Shown here: piece after piece, positions 55,971 to 64,000 of the stretch
Layout: each line of letters opens with the position of its first letter
How positions within the stretch are numbered: the first letter of the stretch is position 1
Translations under genes and position numbers: made by a program
Origin: Candidatus Kuenenia stuttgartensis
GTDB taxonomy: Bacteria > Planctomycetota > UBA11346
Direction of reading: 5' to 3'
DNA length: 64,000 bases
Assembly (NCBI GenBank): GCA_945876185.1
Contig: CAMCMZ010000006.1
Coordinates: 1-64,000 of the forward strand
The notes under the pieces: generated by a model
Database searches by the model: none
Told to the model about the DNA's origin: nothing
The model's input: the letters and a program-made list of their open reading frames with translations, nothing else

Positions 55971-56888
55971 TCCCAGCACGAGCGCGAGCAAGGCCTGGCG
56001 CACCGGGATGCCATTGCCGGCCTGGGCGAAATACTGGGCGTGCGGGGTGGCGTCGACGTCGGTGGCGATTTCATTGACGCGCGGCAGCGGGTGCAGGATG
56101 CGCATGCTGGGCCTGGCGCCGGCAAGCATCGCGGCGGTCATGCGGTAGCTCGCCTTGACGTGGTCGAATTCGAGCGGATCGGGGAAACGTTCCTCTTGCA
56201 GGCGGGTCATGTAGAGGATGTCGCTCTGGGCGGCGGCCTCCTGCAAGGATGCCACAGTGCGGACAGCGACGCCGGCCTGGCGCGCCTCCTCCAGGTATTG
56301 TTCCGGCAGTTCGAGCCCGCGCGGGGCGACCAGCAGCAGGTTGACCCGGAAATGGCAGAGCGCATGCACCAGGCTGTGCACGGTGCGGCCGTAGCGCAAA
56401 TCGCCGGCGAAGGCGATGTCGAGCGCGCGTTCGCCGGTCGCGAGCGCCGGCTGCAGCTTGGCGATGGTGTAGAGATCGAGGAACGTTTGGGTCGGGTGCT
56501 GGTTCGCGCCATCGCCGCCATTGATCACCGGCACGCGCGAGACCTCGGCGGCCAAGCGGGCGGCGCCATCGCGCGGATGGCGGATGACGATGACGTCGGC
56601 GTACTGTTCGACCATGCGGATGGTGTCGGCCAGCGATTCGCCCTTGCGGGTGCTGGTCGAGGCGACATCGCTGAAGCCGATGACGCGGCCGTCCTGGTGC
56701 AGCATCGCGGCCTCGAAACTGAGCCGGGTGCGCGTGCTGGGCTCGAAGAACAACGTCGCCATCACCGTGCCGGCGAGCAGTTTCCCGCGCCCGGTGGCCT
56801 CGACCTCGGCGGCGCGGGCGAGGATGTGGAGAATCTCCGATCGCTGGAAGTCGGCGATGGAGATGATGTCGCGGCCGGTGAAGTCCAC
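55959..56888 (-). CDS. pyrB: Aspartate carbamoyltransferase catalytic subunit PyrB
   Basis: This encodes 309 residues. It carbamoylates aspartate in pyrimidine synthesis. It has the carbamoyl-phosphate loop FFEPSTRTRLSFEAAM, GDGANQHPTQTFLDL, GDLRYGRTVHSL, LHPLPRVNEIATDVD and HAQYFAQAGNGIPVRQALLA, all matching the PyrI-associated (E. coli-type) class. The start is not certain: a GTG at 56888 gives the E. coli length, while the longer frame to 57029 is Arg-rich and overlaps an inverted repeat. No Shine-Dalgarno is clear at either. Confidence 0.93.
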   Translation of the reverse strand: MDFTGRDIISIADFQRSEILHILARAAEVEATGRGKLLAGTVMATLFFEPSTRTRLSFEAAMLHQDGRVIGFSDVASTSTRKGESLADTIRMVEQYADVIVIRHPRDGAARLAAEVSRVPVINGGDGANQHPTQTFLDLYTIAKLQPALATGERALDIAFAGDLRYGRTVHSLVHALCHFRVNLLLVAPRGLELPEQYLEEARQAGVAVRTVASLQEAAAQSDILYMTRLQEERFPDPLEFDHVKASYRMTAAMLAGARPSMRILHPLPRVNEIATDVDATPHAQYFAQAGNGIPVRQALLALVLGRQP

Positions 56889-56971
56889 GGATGCGATGCT
56901 AGGAGCAGTGTCCGGAGCGCCAGTTCCGGTTCCGGGTCGGACTGCCTCGACCGGACCCGACGCTCCGGGGT

Positions 56972-57060
56972 GCCTCAAAAGTCGGCCTTCCTGGGAGCGC
57001 CGGCGTCTGGCCGGCCGAAAAAGCAGCATCCGCAGGATGCCACCAACCGACTTTTGAGGC
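56972..57060. repeat. Inverted-repeat element after the kinase gene
   Basis: GCCTCAAAAGTCGG (56972-56985) and CCGACTTTTGAGGC (57047-57060) are a perfect 14-bp inverted pair. Between them lie CCTGGGAGCGCC, similar to the outer arm of the 29.2-kb element, and a small GCATCCGCAGGATGC hairpin. It lies 15 bp after the kinase stop on the - strand and upstream of pyrB. Confidence 0.8.
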
Positions 57061-57074
57061 AGCCTGCCCGGCGC

Positions 57075-58649
57075 TCATGTCAACTTGAAGACCAGGATGG
57101 CAACCACCGTCAGCGCAGCGAGGAGGAGAAACAGCCAGGGCGCGAATCCGACCACGTTACGTTTGGGTTCGTCGGCGAACGCCGCGCTGTTCTTCTTGCG
57201 GATGGTCGACGATCCGGTTCCGACCGGAAGCTGATGCGGAATGAAGTCGGTGACCGGCACGCTTCCGACCTGGGCGGCCTGGCCGGGCGCTGCGATCGCT
57301 TGACCCTGGAGCTGCTGGCCCTGGGCCGGCTGGACGCGGCTGACCGCCTTGACGATGGCGGCAGACACCGGCTTGCCCGCCGTCTCGACCTGTTCCGACT
57401 TGGACTTGTGCTTAGAAAGGATGCGCGACGCGATCCGCTTCAGACGTTTGTCCGAATCATCATCCGCGGGCACGACGTTGGCCGGATCCAGGGATTCGGC
57501 GGACTTTTCGCTCGGACGCCGGATCGGACTCTTCACCACCAGCGGCTTCTTCAGGAGCCGCATGCGCTGGGTCGAACCGTCGATCTCGCGCACCGCCTCT
57601 TGGCAGGCGGCGGCGAAGGCCTCGCCGGTGGAAAAACGGTCCTGGGCCCGCTTCGCCATCGCCATCATCACCAGCTTGCGGGTAACCGGCTTGAGGCCGG
57701 GCACGATCCGCAGCGGATCCGGCACCGGTTCGGTGAGATGCGCGCTCATGATCGCGCCGGGGCTGGAACCGGTGAACGGCGTCTCGCCGGTGACCAGATG
57801 GAAGACGGTCGCACCCAGCCCATAGATGTCTGAGCGTCCGTCGAGCGCCTCGCCGCGGATCTGTTCGGGTGACATGTAGAGCGGCGTGCCGATGGTCATC
57901 CCGGTCTGGGTCAGGCGGTCATCCTCGCGGTTCGACTTGACCAGGCCGAAGTCAATGAGCTTCGCCTGGTCGCGAGCCGCGTGCAGGTCTCCGTCAGGTG
58001 ACCCGCGAACGACCAGGATGTTCTCCGGCTTGATGTCGCGGTGGATGAGTCCGGCCTTGCCCCAGACGTGGCCCAGGCCCTCGGCGATCTGGGCCACCGC
58101 CCGCAGGACGTAGCCCTCGGGAAGGACCCGGTTGTGGCGCAGCAGATCCATCAGGCTGAGGCCCTGGATGTACTCCATCGCCAGGTAGCAATGCCCGCCA
58201 GACTCGCCGCTCGCCAGCACCCCGGCAATATTGGGATGCTCGATGCCGACCAGCGAGGTGGTCTCGCGGTGGAAGCGGGTGACGAAGTCGCCTTCACCCG
58301 CCAGGCGCGAATTGATGGTCTTGAAGGCGACGGTGCGAATGGTGGCGAGTTGGAGCGCGAGGTAGACCGTGCCCATCCCGCCCGCACCAAGCTTGCGCAA
58401 CAGGCGGTATTCGGGGAAGTGCGCCTGGTGGCTTGCGAGCAGATCGAGCTCGGTGGACTGTTCGTGATCGAGCTTGCGGTGCTCGTGGAGCCAGCGCCCG
58501 AGGGTCATCGGCAACAGGGGGGCGGCTTCGCCGAGGTCGTGGCGCAGGCGGCCGATGCCGCTCTCGGTCGACCAGCCGTTCGCCACCAGGGCATGCGCCA
58601 GGGCATCGAGCTGCGTCGGCAGGGGGGATAGTTCCATGGTGTCCGGCAT
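57075..58649 (-). CDS. Tail-anchored Ser/Thr protein kinase (PknB-type)
   Basis: This encodes about 524 residues from the Met at 58649 (another at 58637). A helical N-terminal part (about 1-75) precedes a complete Hanks-type kinase domain: LGAGGMGTVYLA, AFKTI (Lys), HRDIKPENIL, DFGLV, MSPEQIRGE and RSDIYGLG. It is an RD kinase, so activation-loop phosphorylation is likely. About 170 disordered residues, Lys/Gln-rich, link to a single C-terminal membrane helix (about 500-521, WLFLLLAALTVVAILVFKL) with almost nothing outside. It therefore lacks the external sensor domain of PknB. It is divergent from rpoN, sharing a 262-bp upstream region. Confidence 0.92.
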   Translation of the reverse strand: MPDTMELSPLPTQLDALAHALVANGWSTESGIGRLRHDLGEAAPLLPMTLGRWLHEHRKLDHEQSTELDLLASHQAHFPEYRLLRKLGAGGMGTVYLALQLATIRTVAFKTINSRLAGEGDFVTRFHRETTSLVGIEHPNIAGVLASGESGGHCYLAMEYIQGLSLMDLLRHNRVLPEGYVLRAVAQIAEGLGHVWGKAGLIHRDIKPENILVVRGSPDGDLHAARDQAKLIDFGLVKSNREDDRLTQTGMTIGTPLYMSPEQIRGEALDGRSDIYGLGATVFHLVTGETPFTGSSPGAIMSAHLTEPVPDPLRIVPGLKPVTRKLVMMAMAKRAQDRFSTGEAFAAACQEAVREIDGSTQRMRLLKKPLVVKSPIRRPSEKSAESLDPANVVPADDDSDKRLKRIASRILSKHKSKSEQVETAGKPVSAAIVKAVSRVQPAQGQQLQGQAIAAPGQAAQVGSVPVTDFIPHQLPVGTGSSTIRKKNSAAFADEPKRNVVGFAPWLFLLLAALTVVAILVFKLT

Positions 58650-58911
58650 GGTTGAGCCACGGCAGTCATACATCAGGAACAACGGCGATGGAAGCGTCTT
58701 CTTGCCCCGTATCCCGCCCAAGGTCAACCAGCGCAGCAATTCGCCGGATCAGCTCCAACCCAGCCGCACCGGGCGTTCTGCCGCAAGCGGTGATCTGCCG
58801 CAAGATCCGCTGCAGGGATGGCGGCTTGCGGGGGGATGGGAACCGACGTACCGTTCCAATGCGCAATGCCTGCCAGGGTGCAGGCGCGGGCGGGAGCCTA
58901 CCGGAGACCAC

Positions 58912-60342
58912 ATGGCGCTGCATCTGCGGCAGAACATGAACATGCGGATGGAGCAGCGGCTGAAGCTGACTCCACAGATGATCCAGTCGATCGAGATTCT
59001 GCTCTTGCCGCAGATGGCCCTGGAAGAGCGCATCATGCACGAGGTCGAGACCAATCCGGTGCTCGAGATCGCCGACGGCCCCGACATGGGCCAGGTGCCG
59101 GCCGACGCGCGCCTGAGCACCGACGCGGCTGATTCCGGGGCCAGCGATGGCGGTGGCGGCATCGGCGACAAGTTCCGCGACGCGGACCAGGAATGGATCT
59201 GGAAGCGGAAATCTGCGCACCGCGATGACGATTCCCCCGACAAGATGGCGGCGCTGGAGTCGACCCCGGAACGGCCACCGGTGCTGGCCAACTTCCTCAT
59301 CGATCAACTGCGCTTCCTCGAACTCGACCCTGATGTACGCCATCTTGCCGAGGAGATCAGTTGGCAGCTTGACCGCAAAGGCTACCTGACGGTCACCCTG
59401 CCCGAGCTGTTCCCCGAAGAGAACCTCGAACACGCTGAACACGCCTGGGAAGTGGTGCGCAAGCTCGATCCCGCCGGAGTCGGCGCCCGCGATCTGCGCG
59501 ACTGCCTGCTCCTGCAACTGGTGCGCGAGCCCGGCGACAATGCCTTCGAACTGGTGCTCATCCGGGACCATCTTGACGACGTGCTCAAGAACCGCCTGCC
59601 GGTCATCGCGCAGGCGCTCGGCACCAGCGTCGACCGGGTGCAGGAAGGCGTCGCGGTCATCGCCAAACTCGATCCGAAACCTGGGCTGCCCTATGCCAGC
59701 GGCCAGAATCATATCGTCGTCCCCGATGTCACGGTGGAGCGCGATGAGCGCGGCGAATGGATTGTCTCGGTGCCTGACGGCCGCCTGCCGCGCATCGAGG
59801 TGAGCCAGTCGTATCATCAGCTCTACACCCAGGGCGCCGGCGACGACAAGGAAAAGGCCTACCTCAAAGAAAAAATCGCCAGCGCCCGCTTCATCATCGA
59901 CGCGGTGCAGCAACGCAAGCGCACCCTTTTGCGCATCGTCTCTGAGATCATCAAGCACCAGACGGCCTTCCTGGAGCAAGGCGTCGAGCAGCTGCGTCCG
60001 CTCATGCGCCAGGACATCGCCGACCGCATCGGCATGCACGTCGCCACCGTCTCGCGGGCGGTGAAGGACAAGTACATCCAGACCCCTGGCGGCGTGCTGC
60101 CCCTGGCGGCGTTCTTTTCGGGCGGCATCGCAACCCAGGACGGCAGCGAGGCGGAAAGCTCGAAGGCGGTGAAGATCCGCATCCACAAGCTGATCGAAAA
60201 AGAGGACAAGAAGAACCCCCTCTCGGACCAGGAGATCGCCGACATCCTGGCAAAAGACGGCCTCGACATCAGCCGGCGCACGGTGACCAAGTACCGTATC
60301 GCCGACGGCATCCCCTCGACCCGCCAGCGGCGGATGTACTGA
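58912..60342 (+). CDS. rpoN: RNA polymerase sigma-54 factor RpoN
   Basis: This encodes 476 residues. Region I is Gln/Leu-rich (QRLKLTPQMIQSIEILLLPQ), an acidic region II follows (about 55-105), then the core-binding domain (LDRKGYLTVTLPELFPEENL). The helix-turn-helix is RQDIADRIGMHVATVSRAVK and the RpoN box is SRRTVTKYRI (usual ARRTVAKYRE). The start at 58912 has GGAG eight bases before it. No enhancer-binding protein or other usual neighbour (hpf, ptsN) is adjacent. Confidence 0.97.
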   Translation: MALHLRQNMNMRMEQRLKLTPQMIQSIEILLLPQMALEERIMHEVETNPVLEIADGPDMGQVPADARLSTDAADSGASDGGGGIGDKFRDADQEWIWKRKSAHRDDDSPDKMAALESTPERPPVLANFLIDQLRFLELDPDVRHLAEEISWQLDRKGYLTVTLPELFPEENLEHAEHAWEVVRKLDPAGVGARDLRDCLLLQLVREPGDNAFELVLIRDHLDDVLKNRLPVIAQALGTSVDRVQEGVAVIAKLDPKPGLPYASGQNHIVVPDVTVERDERGEWIVSVPDGRLPRIEVSQSYHQLYTQGAGDDKEKAYLKEKIASARFIIDAVQQRKRTLLRIVSEIIKHQTAFLEQGVEQLRPLMRQDIADRIGMHVATVSRAVKDKYIQTPGGVLPLAAFFSGGIATQDGSEAESSKAVKIRIHKLIEKEDKKNPLSDQEIADILAKDGLDISRRTVTKYRIADGIPSTRQRRMY

Positions 60343-60343
60343 T

Positions 60344-60940
60344 GTGCGCCTGGCGGGCCTGATCCTGAGCGCCGCCCTCTCGGCTTCGGCCGCGACTACG
60401 GCTGCAGCCGAGGGCCAGGCACCTGCCCCGGCTGCACCTGCCGCTCCCCTGGCTGCCCTCGGCCGTCTTGGACTGCCTGGGCAGGACGCGGTCCTGACGT
60501 CCTCACCCGGCCGGGCCAAGCCGGTCCAATCTGCTCCTGCCGCCGCGCTGCGCTTCCTGTGGGAGGACAGCCGCTCACTGATCGTGATCGAACCCGGTGC
60601 TGGGCGCCTGCGCACCGCCTGGGTGATCACCCTCAAGGCCGAAGCTCTGCACCAGATCGCCGTCGCCTACCGCGGTCGGGCCTACCGCGATCAGAACGGC
60701 GCCATCCATGTCGATGCGCACGTCGTCGACCGCAAGCAGGGCATGGTCGGCGTCCAGACCGCCAACTGGTACCCCGACAGTTTCGCGTTCCCGGGCGGCG
60801 ACCGGGTCGTCGCGATCGACGATCAGGAGTTCGCCCGCCTGAACGGCGGCACGGTGGATCTCGCCCTCACGCCGCAGGATGGCGAAGCCTTCGCCCGCCT
60901 CGCCCATCTCGCCCGCTGCGTGAACGAGGAATGCTTCTAA
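60344..60940 (+). CDS. Secreted hypothetical protein downstream of rpoN
   Basis: This encodes 198 residues. A signal peptide (LAGLILSAALSASAATTAAA) is followed by an Ala/Pro-rich linker. A small mixed domain (about 70-195) contains ALRFLWEDSRSLIVIEPGAG and GMVGVQTANWYPDSFAFPGG, ending with Cys-x4-Cys (ARCVNEECF). The GTG start lies one base after the rpoN stop, so it is co-translated with rpoN. No family was recognised. Confidence 0.62.
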   Translation: MRLAGLILSAALSASAATTAAAEGQAPAPAAPAAPLAALGRLGLPGQDAVLTSSPGRAKPVQSAPAAALRFLWEDSRSLIVIEPGAGRLRTAWVITLKAEALHQIAVAYRGRAYRDQNGAIHVDAHVVDRKQGMVGVQTANWYPDSFAFPGGDRVVAIDDQEFARLNGGTVDLALTPQDGEAFARLAHLARCVNEECF

Positions 60941-61058
60941 CTAAGCACCACAACCGGCGCTTCACCCTGACCTTCCGGCGAAGAACCGCTCTCATCGACC
61001 GCCTGGGCTGAACAAGTCACGCCATTCACGCCATGTTATTTGGGAGACCGCGGGGGAT

Positions 61059-61121
61059 GGCCACAGAGAGCACAAGGATCACATACGCTGGTGCTTTGTG
61101 ACCTTTGTGCTCCTTTGTGGC
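61059..61121. repeat. Imperfect palindrome of CTTTGTGG type
   Basis: GGCCACAGAGAGCACAAGG and its near-inverse CCTTTGTGCTCCTTTGTGGC, with small indels, form a long hairpin. The motif belongs to the common GCACAAAGG/CCTTTGTG class of dispersed repeats. It lies in the 272-bp gap before the glycosyltransferase; nothing else was seen there. Confidence 0.6.
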
Positions 61122-61212
61122 TACCGACTGTGCTGCAAAAAATTACGACATGTTTTGTGGGAGCGATCTGCGGCCGCCTTGCGACCCGCACGGTGCATCG
61201 GACCATGCCGCC

Positions 61213-62352
61213 ATGCCCACCCCGTTCGACCCGGAACACCTGCGCGTCGCCATCATCCATGAATGGCTGGTAACCTATGCCGGGTCGGAAAAGGTGACCG
61301 CCGAACTGCTGGCATTGTTCCCGCGCGCCGAGGTCTTCACCACGGTTGATTTCCTGCCAGCGGATCAGCGGGCCTTCCTGCGCGGGCGGCCGGTGCACAC
61401 CACCTTCATCCAGCGCCTCCCTTTCGCGAAGCGGAAATACCGGGGTTATCTGCCGTTGATGCCGCTCGCGATCGAGCAGTTCGATCTGTCCGGATTCGAC
61501 CTGGTGTTGTCAAGTTCGCACGCGGTGGCGAAAGGTGTGCTGACCGGACCGGATCAGCCGCACATCTGTTATTGCCACACCCCAGCCCGCTACGCGTGGG
61601 ATCTCCAAGCGAGATACCTCGCCGAAGCTGGGCTGGGTTGGGGCCTGCGCGGATTGCTCGCGCGCTGGCTCCTTCATCGCTTCCGCCAGTGGGATACACG
61701 GGCGGCGCTGGGCGTTGACCATTTCATCGCCAACAGCCGCTACATCGGCCGCCGCATCGCCAAGTCCTACCGCCGCGAATCGACGGTCATCCATCCGCCG
61801 GTCGACGTCGAGCGCTTCACCCCCGACGACCAGCCGCGCGAGGATGTCTTCCTCGCCGCCAGCCGGGTGGTGCCCTACAAGCGCCTCGACCTGCTGGTCG
61901 AGGCATTCAAGCTGATGCCCGACCGCCGCCTGCAGGTCATCGGCGACGGGCCCGGTCTGGCGAAGTTGCACCAGCTCGCCGGCCCCAACGTCGAGATCCT
62001 GGGCTGGCAGCCGGATGCGGTGCTGCGCGAGCGCATGCGCCGCTGCCGCGCCTTCCTGTTCGCGGCCGAAGAAGACTTCGGCATCATCCCGGTCGAAGCC
62101 CTGGCCTGCGGCACGCCGGTGATCGCCTACGGACGCGGCGGCAGTTGCGAAACCCTCGTCGAGGGCGTCACTGGCACGTTCTTCCCCGAGCAGACCGTCG
62201 CCTCGGTGCGCGACGCGGTCGAACGGTTCTGCGCTCAACCGGCTGCGGATCCTGCAGCCTGCCGCCATCAGGCCGAGAAGTTTTCGATTCCACGCTTTCG
62301 CACAGAGATCCTGGCCCATCTGCGCCACGTCTGGGAGACGTATCCGCGCTGA
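61213..62352 (+). CDS. GT4-family glycosyltransferase
   Basis: This encodes 379 residues in a GT-B fold. The N-terminal domain has VAIIHEWLVTYAGSEKVTAE, SSHAVAKGVLTG and CYCHTPARYAWDL. The donor domain has AASRVVPYKRLDLLVEAFKL, VIGDGPGL and the EX7E motif FGIIPVEALACGTPVIAYG. This resembles WbaZ/mannosyltransferase-like enzymes that add a sugar to polysaccharide, but the donor sugar cannot be told. The start was set to the Met at 61213 (MPTPFDPEHLRVAIIHEWLV); the longer frame crosses the repeat upstream. Confidence 0.9.
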   Translation: MPTPFDPEHLRVAIIHEWLVTYAGSEKVTAELLALFPRAEVFTTVDFLPADQRAFLRGRPVHTTFIQRLPFAKRKYRGYLPLMPLAIEQFDLSGFDLVLSSSHAVAKGVLTGPDQPHICYCHTPARYAWDLQARYLAEAGLGWGLRGLLARWLLHRFRQWDTRAALGVDHFIANSRYIGRRIAKSYRRESTVIHPPVDVERFTPDDQPREDVFLAASRVVPYKRLDLLVEAFKLMPDRRLQVIGDGPGLAKLHQLAGPNVEILGWQPDAVLRERMRRCRAFLFAAEEDFGIIPVEALACGTPVIAYGRGGSCETLVEGVTGTFFPEQTVASVRDAVERFCAQPAADPAACRHQAEKFSIPRFRTEILAHLRHVWETYPR

Positions 62353-62428
62353 ACCCCACGTTGAACTGGCTTCAAGTCACCCGAGCCGGCTTCAACCGGC
62401 TCGCGCGTCCCATGGGGACGTCTCGATG

Positions 62429-63508
62429 TCAGCCTGGCCGGGCAGCGCGGATGCGGTCGCACAGTTCGCGCACCGCCCCACGGCCACCGCGCCGACTGAG
62501 CCGTACCTCGCAGATGGCGCTGACCTCGGACACGGCATCCGCCGGAGCGGCCGCCACCCCGGCAAGATGCAGGCAGCCCAGGTCGCCATCGTCGTCGCCG
62601 ACGTAGGCGACCTGCGTCGCGGTAAGCCCGAGTTCGGCGCACCACGCCCGCAGCATCGGCACCTTGTCCTTGCAACCGTGCGCGACCCGGCCGATGCCGA
62701 GCTTGGCGCAGCGGGCGCGCACCGACGGGCTGTCCTCGGCGGTGATGATCCCGAGTTCGATGCCGAACCGCTTGCGCAATCCGATGAGACCATGCGCGTC
62801 GCGGGTGTCGAAGCGCTTGAGCGCCTCGCCCTCGCCGCCGTAGTACATGCCGCCATCGGTGAGCGTCCCGTCGACATCGCAGACCACCAAGCGGACGCCG
62901 GCGAGACGACGTTCCTGCGCTGCCGCTGCCAGCCCGGGCAGCGCTAAAGGATCGCCGTTCCAGCGCGCGCCGGGCAGGTCCAAGGCGACCGGCACGGCGA
63001 TGGCGGCGGGATCGTCGCGTTCCCAGGCGCTGCGCGACAGCGCCACCAGGGCGCCGTCCTCTGCCAAAGCCTCGCCAGCACCGCGCCGGCCGTCAGGGCC
63101 GCGCAGGCGACCGGTCGCCACTGCGCTCACTGCCGCCGGTGCGCCGCCATCGAGCGCGGTCAAAACCTGGGCGACCTGGCCGGATTCCAGCAAGGCTGAG
63201 TCGGAGGCGGCGAGCACCAGGCGCGACCACGCTCCGGCCGCCGCAGCGGTGGAACGCATCGCCGCCACCGGATCGATTTCGAGCGCATCGCGCTGTACCG
63301 CGACCAGCGGCACCTGCGCGGCGACGGCCGCCACCGCAACATCGGCCGTGCGCAGATGCACCGCCGCGATGGCCGGACAGCCGGCGAGGGCGGCCAGGCA
63401 GCGCTGGATGGCCGGGCGAGATCCGACCGGGCGCAGGGCGGCGGCGGCCTGCGCGGCGGTAACGGTGACAATAGCGATGGTGGTGGGGGCGGTGGTGACA
63501 GTGGTCAT
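62429..63508 (-). CDS. KdsC-type HAD phosphatase fused to a degenerate nucleotidyltransferase-like domain
   Basis: This encodes 359 residues. The C-terminal ~155 residues are a HAD phosphatase of the KdsC/NeuA-phosphatase class: VVCDVDGTLTDGGMYYGGEG (nucleophile Asp and acid Asp), RFDTRDAHGLIGLRKRFGIE, GIITAEDS, CKDKVPMLRAWCAELGL and YVGDDDGDLGCL. The N-terminal ~200 residues occupy the place of the CMP-sugar synthetase in bifunctional NeuA/KdsB-type fusions, but the IPARGGSK-type nucleotide loop is absent (TAAQAAAALRPVGSRPAIQR instead). It is very Ala-rich, so cytidylyltransferase activity is doubtful. It probably dephosphorylates Kdo-8-phosphate for LPS. AAGGA precedes the ATG. Confidence 0.82.
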   Translation of the reverse strand: MTTVTTAPTTIAIVTVTAAQAAAALRPVGSRPAIQRCLAALAGCPAIAAVHLRTADVAVAAVAAQVPLVAVQRDALEIDPVAAMRSTAAAAGAWSRLVLAASDSALLESGQVAQVLTALDGGAPAAVSAVATGRLRGPDGRRGAGEALAEDGALVALSRSAWERDDPAAIAVPVALDLPGARWNGDPLALPGLAAAAQERRLAGVRLVVCDVDGTLTDGGMYYGGEGEALKRFDTRDAHGLIGLRKRFGIELGIITAEDSPSVRARCAKLGIGRVAHGCKDKVPMLRAWCAELGLTATQVAYVGDDDGDLGCLHLAGVAAAPADAVSEVSAICEVRLSRRGGRGAVRELCDRIRAARPG

Positions 63509-63536
63509 TGGCGAAGATCCTTGGGCAGGAGGAGGC

Positions 63537-64000
63537 TCACACGATCAGCCGATCGAACCACTCCCGCGCCCGTTCGCGGGTCAGATGCAGGTCCTCGTCC
63601 ATCGCCGCGAGCGACGTATAGCCGCAGCGGCGGGCAAGGGCCGCGCGCGGGCCGGGCTCGGTCGGGATGGAGCTGACCGCCTTGCCGGCGGCGAGGCGCA
63701 TGCGCGATTCGATCTGGCGCAGGCGCTTCAGGCCGGTGGTCAGTTCGACCGCCGCGATGGGGGATATCGCCCCGCAGGTGCCCAGATGGCGGATCAGGCC
63801 GATGGTACCCTGGCCCTCGGGCAGCGAGACCGGATCGCGGCCGAGGCAGAGGTATTGACAGATGAACTCGTGGTCGACGTAGCCGCCCCGGCCGCGCTTG
63901 AGGTGGTCGCGCCCGGCGACGGATTCCTCCAGGCGCTGGCGCATGGCACGTACCTGGGCCGCAGCGTCGCCAGGCAGGGGCCGGCCGATCGCGGCGGCGC
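63537..64000 (-). CDS. glnE: Bifunctional glutamine synthetase adenylyltransferase/deadenylase, C-terminal part
   Basis: The last ~154 residues of GlnE run off the right edge; the frame stays open to base 64000 (GDAAAQVRAMRQRLEESV and on). The conserved C-terminal pattern is LKRGRGGYVDHEFICQYLCL, the LK.G.GG..D.EF..Q...L block of the deadenylase nucleotidyltransferase half, followed by a helical end with IESRMRLAAGK. GlnE controls glutamine synthetase in nitrogen regulation. The stop lies 28 bp before the KdsC-like gene start, so they are likely co-transcribed. Confidence 0.88.
   Translation of the reverse strand, partial: AAAIGRPLPGDAAAQVRAMRQRLEESVAGRDHLKRGRGGYVDHEFICQYLCLGRDPVSLPEGQGTIGLIRHLGTCGAISPIAAVELTTGLKRLRQIESRMRLAAGKAVSSIPTEPGPRAALARRCGYTSLAAMDEDLHLTRERAREWFDRLIV

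Overview
The window is GC-rich Gram-negative chromosomal DNA. It encodes Kdo/LPS enzymes (waaA, a KdsC-type phosphatase), outer-membrane barrels and a TolC-based type I secretion system, together with RpoN, a membrane-anchored Ser/Thr kinase and c-di-AMP synthesis. PhyH and UroD-like enzymes, Calx-beta, Kelch and FGE-like proteins, and dispersed palindromic elements resemble what is seen in the PVC superphylum (Planctomycetota/Lentisphaerota-like lineages). That placement is an inference from gene content; no rRNA or other decisive marker is present. No tRNA, rRNA or CRISPR was found.

Layout. 0-5 kb: a two-gene membrane-anchored HEAT-repeat operon, an IS66-family element, and to its right a scar holding a thiC scrap and the 3' end of an unknown gene. 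4.7-16.5 kb: two secreted proteins, thiC under a TPP riboswitch, hrpA, a retropepsin-like protease, and an outer-membrane protein followed by ruvB. 16.8-19.7 kb: folP-cdaA-cdaR. 19.8-22.9 kb: an AraC regulator divergent from a PhyH oxygenase and a UroD-like enzyme. 23-32 kb: a YwqG-like protein, a 36-residue histone H1-like peptide, gyrA, a ketosynthase and murA-fchA-AsmA-like, separated by several palindromic elements.

32.4-50.3 kb is the most unusual region: a type I secretion island. It runs AraC-type regulator, unknown gene, TolC, ABC exporter with a dead C39-like domain, HlyD adaptor, a seven-repeat Calx-beta protein, an FGE-like lipoprotein, a beta-barrel-like protein and a 2066-residue cargo candidate. 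That cargo has glycine-rich hydrophobic segments, EF-hand-like loops and 19 copies of a roughly 41-residue repeat. Just downstream lies the decayed 3' end of a second cargo gene, joined to a scrap of waaA.

50.9-64 kb: panB-like, coaC-like and waaA (with an in-frame 21-bp repeat array), a YkgJ-family protein, a small secreted protein with a clear intrinsic terminator, pyrB-pyrI joined by two overlapping mini-ORFs, a Ser/Thr kinase, rpoN, a secreted protein, a GT4 glycosyltransferase, a KdsC-type phosphatase with a degenerate nucleotidyltransferase-like front half, and the 3' end of glnE running off the window.

Most operons are tightly packed with ATGA, GTGA or TTGA start/stop overlaps. Several inverted-repeat elements begin directly at stop codons and may serve as 3' ends.
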